Assembly: GCF_008329535.1 (NCBI RefSeq)
Contig: NZ_NPKR01000005.1
Coordinates: forward strand, 62,001-126,000
Direction of reading: 5' to 3'
Origin: Mycolicibacterium sp. P1-18
GTDB lineage: Bacteria > Actinomycetota > Actinomycetes > Mycobacteriales > Mycobacteriaceae
Length of the DNA stretch: 64,000 nt
The translations under genes and the position numbers were made by a program. The notes under the pieces are model-generated. The model ran no database searches and was not told where the DNA came from. It saw only the letters and a program-made list of their open reading frames with translations. Shown here piece after piece: positions 1-8,279 of the stretch (positions are counted from its first letter, which is position 1; every line of letters starts with the position of its first letter).

Positions 1-921
1 CACGCCGGCCAGGCGCCCGACGCCGCCGGTGATCGCGACCCCGCCGAGCACGGCGATGGTGATCGCGGGCAGCGCCAGGCCGTTGCCGGCCGTACCGGAA
101 TCGGGCCTCGCCGAGGCGAATTCGGCAGTGATGTAGACGGCGACCAGGCCGGACAGGACGCCGGCCGTCACGTAGGCGCGCATCCGGGTGCCGGGAACGT
201 CGACCCCGGCCCAGCGGGCGGCGACGTCGTTGGTCCCGACCCCGTAGAGCCGGCGGCCAAAGGTACCGCGCCCCAACGCCAACCACAGCACCACCAGGAC
301 GGGCACCAGGAACGTGAACACGCCGAGGGGTACGTCGGGGACGTAGTCGCCGATGATCGGCACGCTCACCGAACCGGTGAGGGTGTACAGGTCCTGGATC
401 TGTGGACTGTTGATCGGCTTCTGGTCGTTGATCACCAGCGCGATGGACTTGTACGCGTAGTACGTCGCCAGCGTCGCGATCAGCGCGGGAAAGCCGATGC
501 GCGCGACCAGGAATCCGTTGATCGCACCCAGCACGGCGCCGGTCACCACCGCCAGCAGCACGGCGGCCAGCAGCGGCCATCCCCACTTGCCGTAGGCGAA
601 GCCGAAGATCATCCCGACCAGCGACACCATGGCACCGACCGACAGGTCGATCCCGCCGCGGCCCGACACGATCACGACCAGTTCGGCGAAGCCCAGCAGC
701 GCCAACGGGACGGCGTCGATGAGGGTGGCCGACATGTAGTCGAAGTCGTAGTCGCCGGAGAGGTAGCCGCTGACGCTGAGGTAGGACAACCAGGCCACGA
801 CGACGACGATCAGGACGGCGAGCAGCACGATGCGCTGGGTCAGGACCGCTTCGACGACGCGGTTCGCGAGCCGGCGCGGCGTGGGCTTGGCCCCGACCGG
901 GGCGGGTGTCTCGACGCTCAT
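1..921 (-). CDS. Sugar ABC transporter permease (RbsC type), 3' end cut by window edge
   Basis: This is an inner-membrane permease of a ribose/xylose-type (CUT2) ABC importer. The minus-strand frame opens with ATG at 921 (MSVETPAPVGAKPTP...) and runs off the left edge without a stop. Several hydrophobic helices are visible, and the family loop GRGGIDLSVGAMVSL is typical of BPD_transp_2 permeases. The ATG overlaps the stop of the upstream permease gene (ATGA at 918-921), so the two are translationally coupled and probably form a heterodimeric channel served by the ATPase at 1925-3436. The transported sugar cannot be read from the permease. The family call is secure; the C-terminal end is not in this window. 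Confidence 0.9.
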   Translation of the reverse strand, partial: MSVETPAPVGAKPTPRRLANRVVEAVLTQRIVLLAVLIVVVVAWLSYLSVSGYLSGDYDFDYMSATLIDAVPLALLGFAELVVIVSGRGGIDLSVGAMVSLVGMIFGFAYGKWGWPLLAAVLLAVVTGAVLGAINGFLVARIGFPALIATLATYYAYKSIALVINDQKPINSPQIQDLYTLTGSVSVPIIGDYVPDVPLGVFTFLVPVLVVLWLALGRGTFGRRLYGVGTNDVAARWAGVDVPGTRMRAYVTAGVLSGLVAVYITAEFASARPDSGTAGNGLALPAITIAVLGGVAITGGVGRLAGV

Positions 922-1928
922 GGGTCTCTCCTGGCACGTCGGCGGACGAGATCGGTTCCCACCGCGACGACGATGAAGATCCCGACGAACAGGTCGGACA
1001 GCTGAGACGGCCAACCCAGCTGCGTGACACCGGACTTCACGGTCTGAACCAGAAGCGCACCCAGTACCGTGCCGAGCACCGAACCGCGGCCGCCCATGAT
1101 GGACGTTCCGCCGATGACGACGGCGGCGATCACGGCGAGCTCTTGACCCGACCCCACCGACTGGTCGAGGTTGGAGGTGCCCTTCGCCAGCGTGAAGATC
1201 GACGCCAGCCCCACCAGCAGGCCGGTGATCACGTAGGCGATCAGGATGCGCCGCTGCACCCTGATTCCCGCGAGCCGGGCGGCGACCGGGTCGCCACCCA
1301 CGCCGAAGAAGTGCCGCCCGCCGGGGGTGTGCCGCAGGTACCACCAGGCGACGGCCGCCAGGACGACGGTGATGGCGAAACTGTGCGGCACGGCGAGGGT
1401 TCGGCCGTCGACCCCGCGCCCGAACCAGGACAGCGTGTTGGGCATGCCCGAGATGGGTTGCGAGTTGAAGATCTGCAGCCCGACGAAGAGGAACAGATTC
1501 GCGGTGCCGAAGGTGATGATGATGGCGTGGACGCGGCCGTAGGCGATCAGCACGCCGTTGACCAGGCCCAGGACCGCGCCGGTGCCGATCGCCACGACCA
1601 GGCACCACCACACGGGTAACGCGTTGTCACGCATCAGCTTTCCGGTGATCACCGAGCAGACCATGATCGCGCCGCCGACCGAGACGTCGATGCCACCGGT
1701 GATGATGATGAACGTCATGCCGATGCCGATCAGCGCCACCGGCGCCATCTCGACGAGGAGCGGGACGATCGAGCCCGCGCTGAGGAACGCGGGCGTCGCG
1801 AAGGCCAGGGCGATCCAGAGCACGACGATGACGGCGACCAAGGCGATCTCGGCGGGGGTCACCGGTGGGGGCAGCACCCGCCCACGGGTCTTGACGGCTG
1901 CGACGGCCGGGTCGGTGGAGGTGGTCAC
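918..1928 (-). CDS. Sugar ABC transporter permease (RbsC type)
   Basis: This is the second permease of the CUT2-type sugar importer, 336 residues. The start is GTG at 1928, which overlaps the TGA of the ATPase gene (GTGA); the frame is open further upstream, but that stretch lies within the ATPase gene and reads as low-complexity Arg-rich sequence, so it is not used. The protein (MTTSTDPAVAAVKTRGRV...) has about 8-10 hydrophobic segments and the family motif GGIDVSVGGAIM. The C-terminus ends in a basic RRRARRDP. Its stop overlaps the start of the next permease. It should pair with that permease in the membrane and be energised by the two-domain ATPase directly upstream. Confidence 0.93.
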   Translation of the reverse strand: MTTSTDPAVAAVKTRGRVLPPPVTPAEIALVAVIVVLWIALAFATPAFLSAGSIVPLLVEMAPVALIGIGMTFIIITGGIDVSVGGAIMVCSVITGKLMRDNALPVWWCLVVAIGTGAVLGLVNGVLIAYGRVHAIIITFGTANLFLFVGLQIFNSQPISGMPNTLSWFGRGVDGRTLAVPHSFAITVVLAAVAWWYLRHTPGGRHFFGVGGDPVAARLAGIRVQRRILIAYVITGLLVGLASIFTLAKGTSNLDQSVGSGQELAVIAAVVIGGTSIMGGRGSVLGTVLGALLVQTVKSGVTQLGWPSQLSDLFVGIFIVVAVGTDLVRRRARRDP

Positions 1929-3436
1929 GCGGTGGCCGTCCCTTCGCGGTCGCCTGCGGCTGCGGCAAGGACGTCGACCTGCTTGGCGTCCGGGCCGAAC
2001 TCCGCGGCAATGGAACCCGTGCGCATCACCAGCAGTCGGTCGGCGATGCGCAGCGCCTCCTGCAGATCGGAGGTGACGACGAGAACCGCGGTGCCGTTGT
2101 CGGCGAGGTCGGTGATGATGCGGTGGATCTCCTCCTTGGCCCCGATGTCCACGCCCTGGGTTGGCTCGGCCAACAGCAGCAGCTTGGGTCGTTCGACCAG
2201 TTGTCGGGCGAGCATCACCTTCTGCGCGTTGCCACCCGAGAGGTCGCCGACGTTCTGGTTCTCGTCCGAGGCGCGAACGGCGAGCCGCTTCATCAGGTCC
2301 TTGACCGTGGTGCGTTCCCGACGTCGGTCGACGAACGCCTTTCCCCACGAAAATCGTTGCAGGTGACCGATCGACACGTTGAAGGCGATGGACTGGAAGG
2401 AGAACATTCCCTCCGTCTTGCGGTTGGCCGGCAGCAGGGCGATGCCCGCCTCGGCCGCCTCGCGTGGTGACTTGGGCGCCACCGCACGCCCCTCGATCAC
2501 GATGTCACCCGCACTTGCCTTGTCCAGTCCGTAGATGCACGCGGCGATCTCGGCGACGCCGGAGCCCACCAGTCCGTACAGCCCGAGGATCTCACCGGAT
2601 CGCAGCTGCAGGCTCACGTCGTGAAAGGCCCCGGTCCGCGCGAGTGACTTCAACTCGAGGACGGGATCGCCCTCGGGCACGGTCCTGGTCCCCGCGTGGT
2701 CCGAAAGCGCTTCTCCCACCATGAGTTCGGCGATGCGCCGCACCGACATCTCCGCGATGGGATGGGTGCCGATGGTGCTGCCGTCGCGCATCACGGTGAC
2801 CTGGTCTGCGATCTTGACGATCTCGTCGAGTCGGTGCGAGATGTAGACGATCGCCACGCCGTCGTCGGCGAGTCGCCGGATGATCTGGAACAGCACGTCG
2901 ATCTCGGCGTCGGTCAGGATGGCCGACGGTTCGTCGAGGATCAGGACGCCGCACTTGCCTGCCAACGCCTTGGCGATGGACACCTGCTGCTGGGTGGCAA
3001 CCGACAGGTTGCCGACGACGGCGGTGGAGAGCTTGGCCGGCAGGCCGAGCGCCTCGAGCAGGTTGACGACCTTCTCGTTTTGGGCCGCCCAGTCGACGCG
3101 GCCACGGGTCACCATCTCGCGTCCCATGAACACGTTCTCGGCGACGGTGAGTTCGCTGAAGAGTTGGGGCTCTTGGTACACCGTCGCGATGCCGAGTGCG
3201 ATCGCGTCGTTGGTCGAGGCGATCGTCACCGGCTCACCGTCGTAGGTGACGGTGCCGGCGTCGGGCATCGTGGCACCGGCGACGATCTTGATCAGCGTGG
3301 ACTTGCCCGCGCCGTTCTCACCGACCAGCGCGTGGATCTGGCCGGCCTGGATCTCGAAGTCGGCGTGCCGGATGGCCTTGACCGCGCCGTAGCTCTTGAC
3401 CACTCCGGTGAGGCTCAGTCGCGACTGCTGCGACAT
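1925..3436 (-). CDS. Sugar ABC transporter ATP-binding protein, two ABC domains (RbsA/MglA type)
   Basis: This is the cytoplasmic ATPase of the sugar importer, 503 residues, the usual length for fused double-ABC proteins of the CUT2 family. The N-terminal domain has Walker A GENGAGKST (near residue 40) and Walker B LILDEPSA, but its signature motif is degenerate (LSVATQQQ). The C-terminal domain has signature LSGGNAQK and Walker B-like LLLAEPTQGVD; its Walker A is degenerate, as is usual for RbsA. It starts at ATG 3436 (MSQQSRLSLTG), 31 bases after the binding-protein gene, and overlaps the first permease gene. It is one operon with the neighbours on both sides. Confidence 0.95.
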   Translation of the reverse strand: MSQQSRLSLTGVVKSYGAVKAIRHADFEIQAGQIHALVGENGAGKSTLIKIVAGATMPDAGTVTYDGEPVTIASTNDAIALGIATVYQEPQLFSELTVAENVFMGREMVTRGRVDWAAQNEKVVNLLEALGLPAKLSTAVVGNLSVATQQQVSIAKALAGKCGVLILDEPSAILTDAEIDVLFQIIRRLADDGVAIVYISHRLDEIVKIADQVTVMRDGSTIGTHPIAEMSVRRIAELMVGEALSDHAGTRTVPEGDPVLELKSLARTGAFHDVSLQLRSGEILGLYGLVGSGVAEIAACIYGLDKASAGDIVIEGRAVAPKSPREAAEAGIALLPANRKTEGMFSFQSIAFNVSIGHLQRFSWGKAFVDRRRERTTVKDLMKRLAVRASDENQNVGDLSGGNAQKVMLARQLVERPKLLLLAEPTQGVDIGAKEEIHRIITDLADNGTAVLVVTSDLQEALRIADRLLVMRTGSIAAEFGPDAKQVDVLAAAAGDREGTATA

Positions 3437-3467
3437 CGTCGACTCCCCCGAGCGAGGACCGGCGGCG

Positions 3468-4520
3468 TCAGTAATCGAACTGACCGACGTTCTCGGTGGT
3501 GATCAGCAGCGGCTCGCCGAGGACCAGGGTCTTGCTGGCCTCGTCCCACTTCACGTCGGTCATCTCGTCGTTGACCTTGTTGTCGGCCTCGAAGGTCTTG
3601 CCGGTGGCCAACTGCTGGCCGGCCCATGCGGTCAGGTAGCCCAGGTTCGCCACGTTCCACAGGATCGAGCCGGAGGAGGACTTGTCGGCGAGGTACGGCG
3701 CCATCGACTTCGGCGTGCCGATGCCGACGGAGAAGACCTGCCCGATCTTGCCGGCGTCCTTGACCGCCTGCGCCACGCCCACGGCCGAGGTGGTGCACTG
3801 CCCCAGCAGACCCTTCAGGTCGGGGTGTGCGCTCATCAGGTCGGTGGCCATCTGCGTGCCCTTGGCCTGATCCTCACCGGAGTAGACGACGTCGACGAGC
3901 TCGGCTTCGGGATACTTGGCCGAGACGTAGGCCTTCTCGGCGGCGATCCAGGAGTTCAGGTTCTCGGCCGTCTCGCCGCAGGACACGATGGCCCACTTGC
4001 CCTTTCCGCCCATGGCCGTCATCAGCGTCTCGGCGGTCTTGTTGCCGATGCCCTCGGCGGTGGCCTGGTTGACGAAGGCCTCGCGCACCGAGTTGGGCGC
4101 GTCGGTGTCGGCGGTCATCACCTTGATGCCGGCGTCCTGGGCCTGCTTCATCAGCGGCGCCATCGAATCGGGATCGTTCGGCGCGACGACGAGGACGTCG
4201 ACCTTCTGCTGGATGAACGACCGCACGATCTGCGCCTGGGCGGCGGCGTCGGCCGAGGTGGGTCCCTGGTATAGCCACTCGACGTTGCCCAGGTCGGCGG
4301 CGGCCTTCTTGGCGCCGGTGTCCATGGCCTCGAAGTACGGCGACCCCTGCAGCTTCGGCACGAAGGCGACTTTGACCTTCTCACCGGACGCGGCCTGTGA
4401 GGAACTGCCGCCGCCTGTCGCCGGGGCGGGTTCGTCGTTCTTCTTCGTACACCCGCCGGTGACCATCGCCATGGCCAACGCCACGCTGATCACTCCGACG
4501 AAACGCTGGGAAACCGGCAT
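3468..4520 (-). CDS. Sugar-binding lipoprotein of the ABC importer (Peripla_BP_4 family)
   Basis: This is the extracytoplasmic substrate-binding protein, 350 residues. ATG at 4520 is chosen because an AAGGATG ribosome-binding site lies just upstream and the protein then begins with a lipoprotein signal peptide (MPVSQRFVGVISVALAMAM) ending in the lipobox VTGG-C. The 62 open codons further upstream are untranslated promoter region. The mature part begins with a Ser/Gly-rich linker and then reads VKVAFVPKLQGSPYFEAMD, typical of ribose-type binding proteins. It is the first gene of the importer operon, behind a clear promoter at 4632-4661. The ligand is not identifiable; the linked DhaK/DhaL pair suggests a short-chain ketose or polyol. 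Confidence 0.93.
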   Translation of the reverse strand: MPVSQRFVGVISVALAMAMVTGGCTKKNDEPAPATGGGSSSQAASGEKVKVAFVPKLQGSPYFEAMDTGAKKAAADLGNVEWLYQGPTSADAAAQAQIVRSFIQQKVDVLVVAPNDPDSMAPLMKQAQDAGIKVMTADTDAPNSVREAFVNQATAEGIGNKTAETLMTAMGGKGKWAIVSCGETAENLNSWIAAEKAYVSAKYPEAELVDVVYSGEDQAKGTQMATDLMSAHPDLKGLLGQCTTSAVGVAQAVKDAGKIGQVFSVGIGTPKSMAPYLADKSSSGSILWNVANLGYLTAWAGQQLATGKTFEADNKVNDEMTDVKWDEASKTLVLGEPLLITTENVGQFDY

Positions 4521-4593
4521 CGACTCATCCTTCGGCGTGGGCTTGAAAACCTCGCCCGAGACCGACCCGGGCAGGCGGACACCCGGCGCCTGC

Positions 4594-4609
4594 GTTTCAT
4601 ATATCGAAC
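4594..4609. promoter_or_regulatory. Imperfect palindrome, candidate operator in the importer leader
   Basis: GTTTCATATATCGAAC is an imperfect 16-bp palindrome (12 of 16 positions symmetric) lying just downstream of the inferred transcription start of the importer operon. Its left arm GTTTCAT (4594-4600) is also repeated in inverse orientation as ATGAAAC at 4623-4629. These positions suit a repressor acting on the importer promoter. The regulator genes at 4733 and 5809 are the obvious candidates, but that link is inference. Confidence 0.4.
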
Positions 4610-4631
4610 TCAGCGTCGAGTGATGAAACAC

Positions 4632-4661
4632 ACAGTAGGCAGCCCGCTGTGGCGTTGTCAA
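4632..4661 (-). promoter_or_regulatory. SigA-type promoter of the sugar importer operon
   Basis: On the minus strand a perfect -35 hexamer TTGACA (4661-4656) is followed after 18 bases by TACTGT (4637-4632), which fits the mycobacterial TAnnnT -10 element. Transcription would begin near 4625, leaving a leader of about 100 bases before the binding-protein ATG at 4520. The -35 is embedded in a short inverted repeat (GTTGT-CA-ACAAC, 4654-4665), another possible regulator contact. Confidence 0.6.
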
Positions 4662-4732
4662 CAACCTTCGCGGGGCCACGTCGCACTCTGATTCGCGGTC
4701 TTCCAAAGGGACACATCACTTATGGTGAGTCG

Positions 4733-5818
4733 ATGGCGGAGCAACCACGTGTGCCCGCACTGCGCCGTGCGGCCGTCGTGCTGCAACAGATCAGCGACTC
4801 GGATCGACCGATGTCGCTCGCCGAGCTAACCCAGCGGACCGGCCTCCCCAAGAGCAGCGTGATGGGCATCTGCCACGCGCTGACCGACGAGAGCCTGCTC
4901 GCCCGCGGCGTCGACGGCAGCTATGCGCTGGGATCCCGGCTCTTCGAACTCGCCTCTGCGGCACGTGCTCACGGCCTGCCCATCGACGACATCGGATTCA
5001 GCTACCCGGTCGCCGAGAGCTTCTTCGTCGCCGAGATCGACGCACTGCACGCCGAGGCCGACCGGCTGGGCGCCCGGTTGCACGTGCACACCGCCAAGGA
5101 GGACAGGAGCACGCAGTCGCGTCAGATCGTCGAATTCGTCGCCGCGGGAGTCGATTTGATCCTGGTCGAGCCGGTGGCGACTGACGGCCTCGAAGAGGCA
5201 TGCGCCCATGCCCGCGCGGCACGCATCCCCGTGATCGCCATCGGCTCGGCGGTCAGCGGAGCCGACGCCGTCGTGGCGACCGACAACACCAAGGCCGGGT
5301 TCCTGGCGGGGACGGCGCTGGCGACCACGCTCGGCGGACGCGGTCGCGTCGCCGTGGTCGGCGGCATCCCCATCACGGCCAACTCCGACCGCATCGCCGG
5401 CTTCCTGGCCGCCATCGCTCCACACCAGCACATCGAGGTGGTGGCGACCAGCTACGGAGAACTCGACGTCGAGTCGGGGCGACGGGCCGCCACGGAGATC
5501 CTCGCCACGGACCCCGCCGTCGACGGCTTCTTCGCCGCCAACGACCAAATCGCCATTGGCATCTCCCGTGTACTGCGCGCCCGCAAGCTCTCCGTGCCGA
5601 TCGTCGGCGTCGACGGCGCCAGGAACGCCGTCGAACAGATCCGCGCCGGCGGGCCCATCGTCGCCACCGCGACGCAGGATCCGGCGGCACTGGTGCGGGC
5701 GGCGATGGACATCGGCATCGCCTTGCACGCGGGCGCGCACGTCTCCCGCCCGTCGCGCTACCTCGCGCCCAGGTTGATCGACGTCCACAACGCCGCGGGC
5801 TACGAACCATGGGGATAG
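4733..5818 (+). CDS. Hybrid regulator: IclR-type winged helix fused to a sugar-binding (PBP-like) domain
   Basis: This is a predicted cytoplasmic transcription regulator of 361 residues. Residues about 8-75 form an IclR-type winged helix (SLAELTQRTGLPKSSVMGI, then GVDGSYALGSRLFELA). Residues about 85-355 look like a type I periplasmic-binding-protein fold of the LacI/ribose-binding kind: IGFSYPVAESFFVAEID, VDLILVEPVA, AVVATDNTKAGFLAGTAL, VDGFFAANDQIAIGI, VPIVGVDG. No signal peptide is present. ATG 4733 is preferred to an upstream ATG at 4649 because GGTGAG precedes it and homology begins there. Normal IclR proteins carry a GAF-like effector domain, so this fusion is unusual. It lies divergent from the importer operon and overlaps the next regulator; sensing the imported sugar is inferred. 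Confidence 0.85.
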   Translation: MAEQPRVPALRRAAVVLQQISDSDRPMSLAELTQRTGLPKSSVMGICHALTDESLLARGVDGSYALGSRLFELASAARAHGLPIDDIGFSYPVAESFFVAEIDALHAEADRLGARLHVHTAKEDRSTQSRQIVEFVAAGVDLILVEPVATDGLEEACAHARAARIPVIAIGSAVSGADAVVATDNTKAGFLAGTALATTLGGRGRVAVVGGIPITANSDRIAGFLAAIAPHQHIEVVATSYGELDVESGRRAATEILATDPAVDGFFAANDQIAIGISRVLRARKLSVPIVGVDGARNAVEQIRAGGPIVATATQDPAALVRAAMDIGIALHAGAHVSRPSRYLAPRLIDVHNAAGYEPWG

Positions 5819-6504
5819 GCGACGCCCGGACCCCGGCCGTGCACCGGGGCGCCCGCATCCTCGACGCCGTCTCCACGGGTGCGGCCACCACGCCCGCGGC
5901 ACTGATCGCCATGCTGGGGCTGCCCAAGAGTTCGATCGCCGACCTGCTCGGTACGTTGGAGGACGTCGGCTTCGTCACCCGGCGTGCCGACGGCAACCTG
6001 CATGCCGGTTCGCGGCTGTCCGACCTGTCCGATCCGAAATCCGTCGTGCAGAACGTCTTTCGCGCCTGCGCGACACCGGACCTCGACGGGCACACCATCT
6101 CCCTGGACCGGCTGTTCGGCAACCAGGTCGTGTTCGTCGACGTCCACCTCGGCAGGCTGCCGTTGTCGTTGACTCCCCGGCCGGGACAGCGGGCCGAGGC
6201 CACGGAAAGCGCGGGCGCAGCGGCCATCCTGTCCGCCTTGTCCACCGCCGACGCCACCGACGCCGTCTCCGCCGCGGCCCGACACCTGGGACTGACCGAC
6301 GACGAGGTGCGGCGCTGCCTCGACGTGCGCCACCGGCGGCGGCGCAAGGTCTACGAATCGCACTCCGCGCACCTGGGACGCCAACTCGCCTGCCCGATAC
6401 CCGGCACCCGCTACGCCGTGACGCTGCACGTGCCGCAGCGGTGGCCGGAGCCGGCGATCGCCAAGGCCGCCCGCGCGCTGCACGCCGCGGCGCAGGACTA
6501 CTGA
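5809..6504 (+). CDS. IclR-like transcriptional regulator
   Basis: This is a predicted DNA-binding regulator of 231 residues. An IclR-type winged helix is visible at about residues 10-65 (ARILDAVSTGAATTPAAL, then MLGLPKSSIADLLGTLEDVG). The remainder is a weakly conserved IclR-like effector region with elements such as GNQVVFVDVHLGRLPL and a final VTLHVPQRW. ATG 5809 overlaps the previous gene by 10 bases; an in-frame GTG at 5839 is an alternative start because no clear ribosome-binding site precedes the ATG. It is coupled to the hybrid regulator and runs tail-to-tail into dhaL, whose stop it overlaps. It probably co-regulates the importer and kinase genes. Confidence 0.8.
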   Translation: MGIGDARTPAVHRGARILDAVSTGAATTPAALIAMLGLPKSSIADLLGTLEDVGFVTRRADGNLHAGSRLSDLSDPKSVVQNVFRACATPDLDGHTISLDRLFGNQVVFVDVHLGRLPLSLTPRPGQRAEATESAGAAAILSALSTADATDAVSAAARHLGLTDDEVRRCLDVRHRRRRKVYESHSAHLGRQLACPIPGTRYAVTLHVPQRWPEPAIAKAARALHAAAQDY

Positions 6505-7130
6505 CCCAACCCCTCCAGCGGTGGGGTCGGCGACGTTCCGGTGACCACGCCGGCGACCACCCACAGGAACAGGGCGATGCCCATCGCGCCCGGGTCGGGC
6601 TCGCCCCTGGCCCGGTCCCCCAGATAGCTGGCCCGGCCCATGCGGGCCCGCATGTCCGCGGTGTCGTGCGCGCCGGTCGTCGCGGCTTGCGCCGCGGCAG
6701 CGAAATCCTGTGTCTCAGTTAGAGATTCGACCGCCGGCGCGAGGGCGTCGACCAGGGTGCGATCACCGACAGCGGCCTCGCCCACCCGGGTGATGGCAGC
6801 CAGGCCCGCTGCCAGTCCGCTGGCCCATCGGCTGGCGGATCCGGGGTCGTCCGCCACCGCCACCGCCGCCTCGGTGAAGAGCAGCCCCAACAGCGGTCCC
6901 GACGTGCCGCCGACCTCGTCGAGGAACACCGAGCCCAGCACCGTCAGCGGAGACTCGGACGCGGTCGCGATGCGCTCGGTCGCGATGCGCACTCCCCCGC
7001 GCAGGTTGTCCCCGAAGTCGCCGTCGCCGCTGTGCTGGTCGAACCGCGTCAGAGCCTCGTAGGCCTGCTCGACCGCATCGGCGAAGCCCGACACGATCGC
7101 CCGCTCCACGTCTGGGGTGTCCGTGCTCAT
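6498..7130 (-). CDS. dhaL: Dihydroxyacetone-kinase-type L subunit (DhaL-like)
   Basis: This is the nucleotide-binding subunit of a DhaK/DhaL-type ketose kinase, 210 residues. The metal/ADP motif GDGDFGDNL and the downstream GGTSGPLLG loop match DhaL, as does a late GDRARGEPDPGA segment. ATG 7130 overlaps the dhaK stop (ATGA). In ATP-dependent members DhaL transfers phosphate to the ketose held by DhaK; in others it works with a PTS protein, and no PTS gene is seen here. In M. smegmatis, DhaK-type kinases act on L- and D-erythrulose in tetritol catabolism, so a tetrulose or dihydroxyacetone substrate is plausible but not shown. Its stop overlaps the end of the plus-strand regulator gene. Confidence 0.9.
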   Translation of the reverse strand: MSTDTPDVERAIVSGFADAVEQAYEALTRFDQHSGDGDFGDNLRGGVRIATERIATASESPLTVLGSVFLDEVGGTSGPLLGLLFTEAAVAVADDPGSASRWASGLAAGLAAITRVGEAAVGDRTLVDALAPAVESLTETQDFAAAAQAATTGAHDTADMRARMGRASYLGDRARGEPDPGAMGIALFLWVVAGVVTGTSPTPPLEGLGQ

Positions 7131-8176
7131 CAGCGGCTCCGTTCCGTCGACGTCGTGGTGGTCCGGTTCGGGAAGGCGGGCGTGAACGCCGGTGCGTCCC
7201 ACAGTGCCAGGAGTTCGTCGTCCACCCGGGTCGCGGTGACCGAGAAACCGCGCATGTCCAGGGCGGGCACGAAGGTGCCCACCAGATTCCCGACGATCCG
7301 GCCGCCCCGGGCCTCGACCCGAGCGGCGGCGTATTCGAAGATCACGTTGAGCTCCAGCAGCGTCACCGCGCCGAGCCCGTTGACGATCACGATGGCGTCG
7401 CCGCCCTTGGGCAGCGCGTCGAGCACCTGATCGGTCATGCGCCGCAACAACTCCGGTGTGGCGGGCCGGGCCACCGACGACACCGCGCGCTCGCCGTGGA
7501 TGCCGACGCCGTACTCGAGTTCACCCGCTGCGATGTCGAAGGCGGGTGTGCCGTCGTGCATGTTGCTCTGTGCCCGGGCGGCCACGGCGATGCTCCTGGT
7601 GACCGCCGCGACCCGCGCGCCGAGGTCGCTCAGCTCGTCGACGTCCGCACCGGCGTCGGCGGCGGCACCGAGGATCTTCTCCACCACGACCGTGCCCGCG
7701 GTGCCGCGCCGACCGGTGGCCGTGTCCTCGCTCTCGGTGGCCAGGTCGTCGTCGACCAGGACGCGCCGCACCTCGACGCCCTCCAAGCGCAGGCGTTCGG
7801 CGGCGATGCCGAAGTTGATCCGGTCGCCGGTGTAGTTCTTCACCACGTGCACCACGCCGCCGTCGCCCGCCGCGTGCCGGCTGGCCTCGAGGACCTGCCG
7901 GTTGTGCGGCGAGGCGAAGACCTTCCCCGGCGCCACGGCGTCGAGCATGCCCTCGCCGAGGAAGCCGCCGTGCAATGGCTCGTGACCCGACCCGCCGCCG
8001 GAGACGAGCCCTACCCGGCGCCCCGGGTGACGGTGGCGGGCGGTGAGAAAGGCCGGCGACTCGTGAAGTTCGACGAATGCCGCGTTGGCGCGGGCGAATC
8101 CGCGCAGCGCCACCGGAACCGGGTCACCGTCGTCGGGATGGAAGTGGCCCGTGGGGCGTGGCGTCTCCGCTGACAT
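7130..8176 (-). CDS. dhaK: Dihydroxyacetone-kinase-type K subunit (DhaK-like)
   Basis: This is the substrate-binding subunit of a Dha-type kinase, 348 residues. It has the phosphate/substrate loop SGGGSGHEPLHGGF, Asp near residue 118 (NYTGDRINFG) and the covalent substrate histidine near residue 227 in GVGIHGE. ATG 8176 follows a GGAGA ribosome-binding site; 80 further open codons upstream lie in the divergent promoter region and are ignored. With dhaL it would phosphorylate a short ketose such as dihydroxyacetone or a tetrulose. The genetic link to the sugar importer and two regulators suggests a complete uptake-and-phosphorylation unit, with the rest possibly left of the window. Confidence 0.93.
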   Translation of the reverse strand: MSAETPRPTGHFHPDDGDPVPVALRGFARANAAFVELHESPAFLTARHRHPGRRVGLVSGGGSGHEPLHGGFLGEGMLDAVAPGKVFASPHNRQVLEASRHAAGDGGVVHVVKNYTGDRINFGIAAERLRLEGVEVRRVLVDDDLATESEDTATGRRGTAGTVVVEKILGAAADAGADVDELSDLGARVAAVTRSIAVAARAQSNMHDGTPAFDIAAGELEYGVGIHGERAVSSVARPATPELLRRMTDQVLDALPKGGDAIVIVNGLGAVTLLELNVIFEYAAARVEARGGRIVGNLVGTFVPALDMRGFSVTATRVDDELLALWDAPAFTPAFPNRTTTTSTERSR

Positions 8177-8279
8177 CGCTGTCGGTTCTCCTTCGTGCCG
8201 TCCGTGCACCGACCACCCAGTGTGCCCCCTCGGAGAGTCCGAGCCCGGTCTCCGCAGCTGCGTGCCGCACAATCGACCG

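Noticed and set aside
906..3502. Long plus-strand open frames opposite the sugar importer
   Set aside because: They are antisense shadows of GC-rich codons with Arg/Asp/His-rich or repetitive translations and no family features; the minus-strand genes explain the region.
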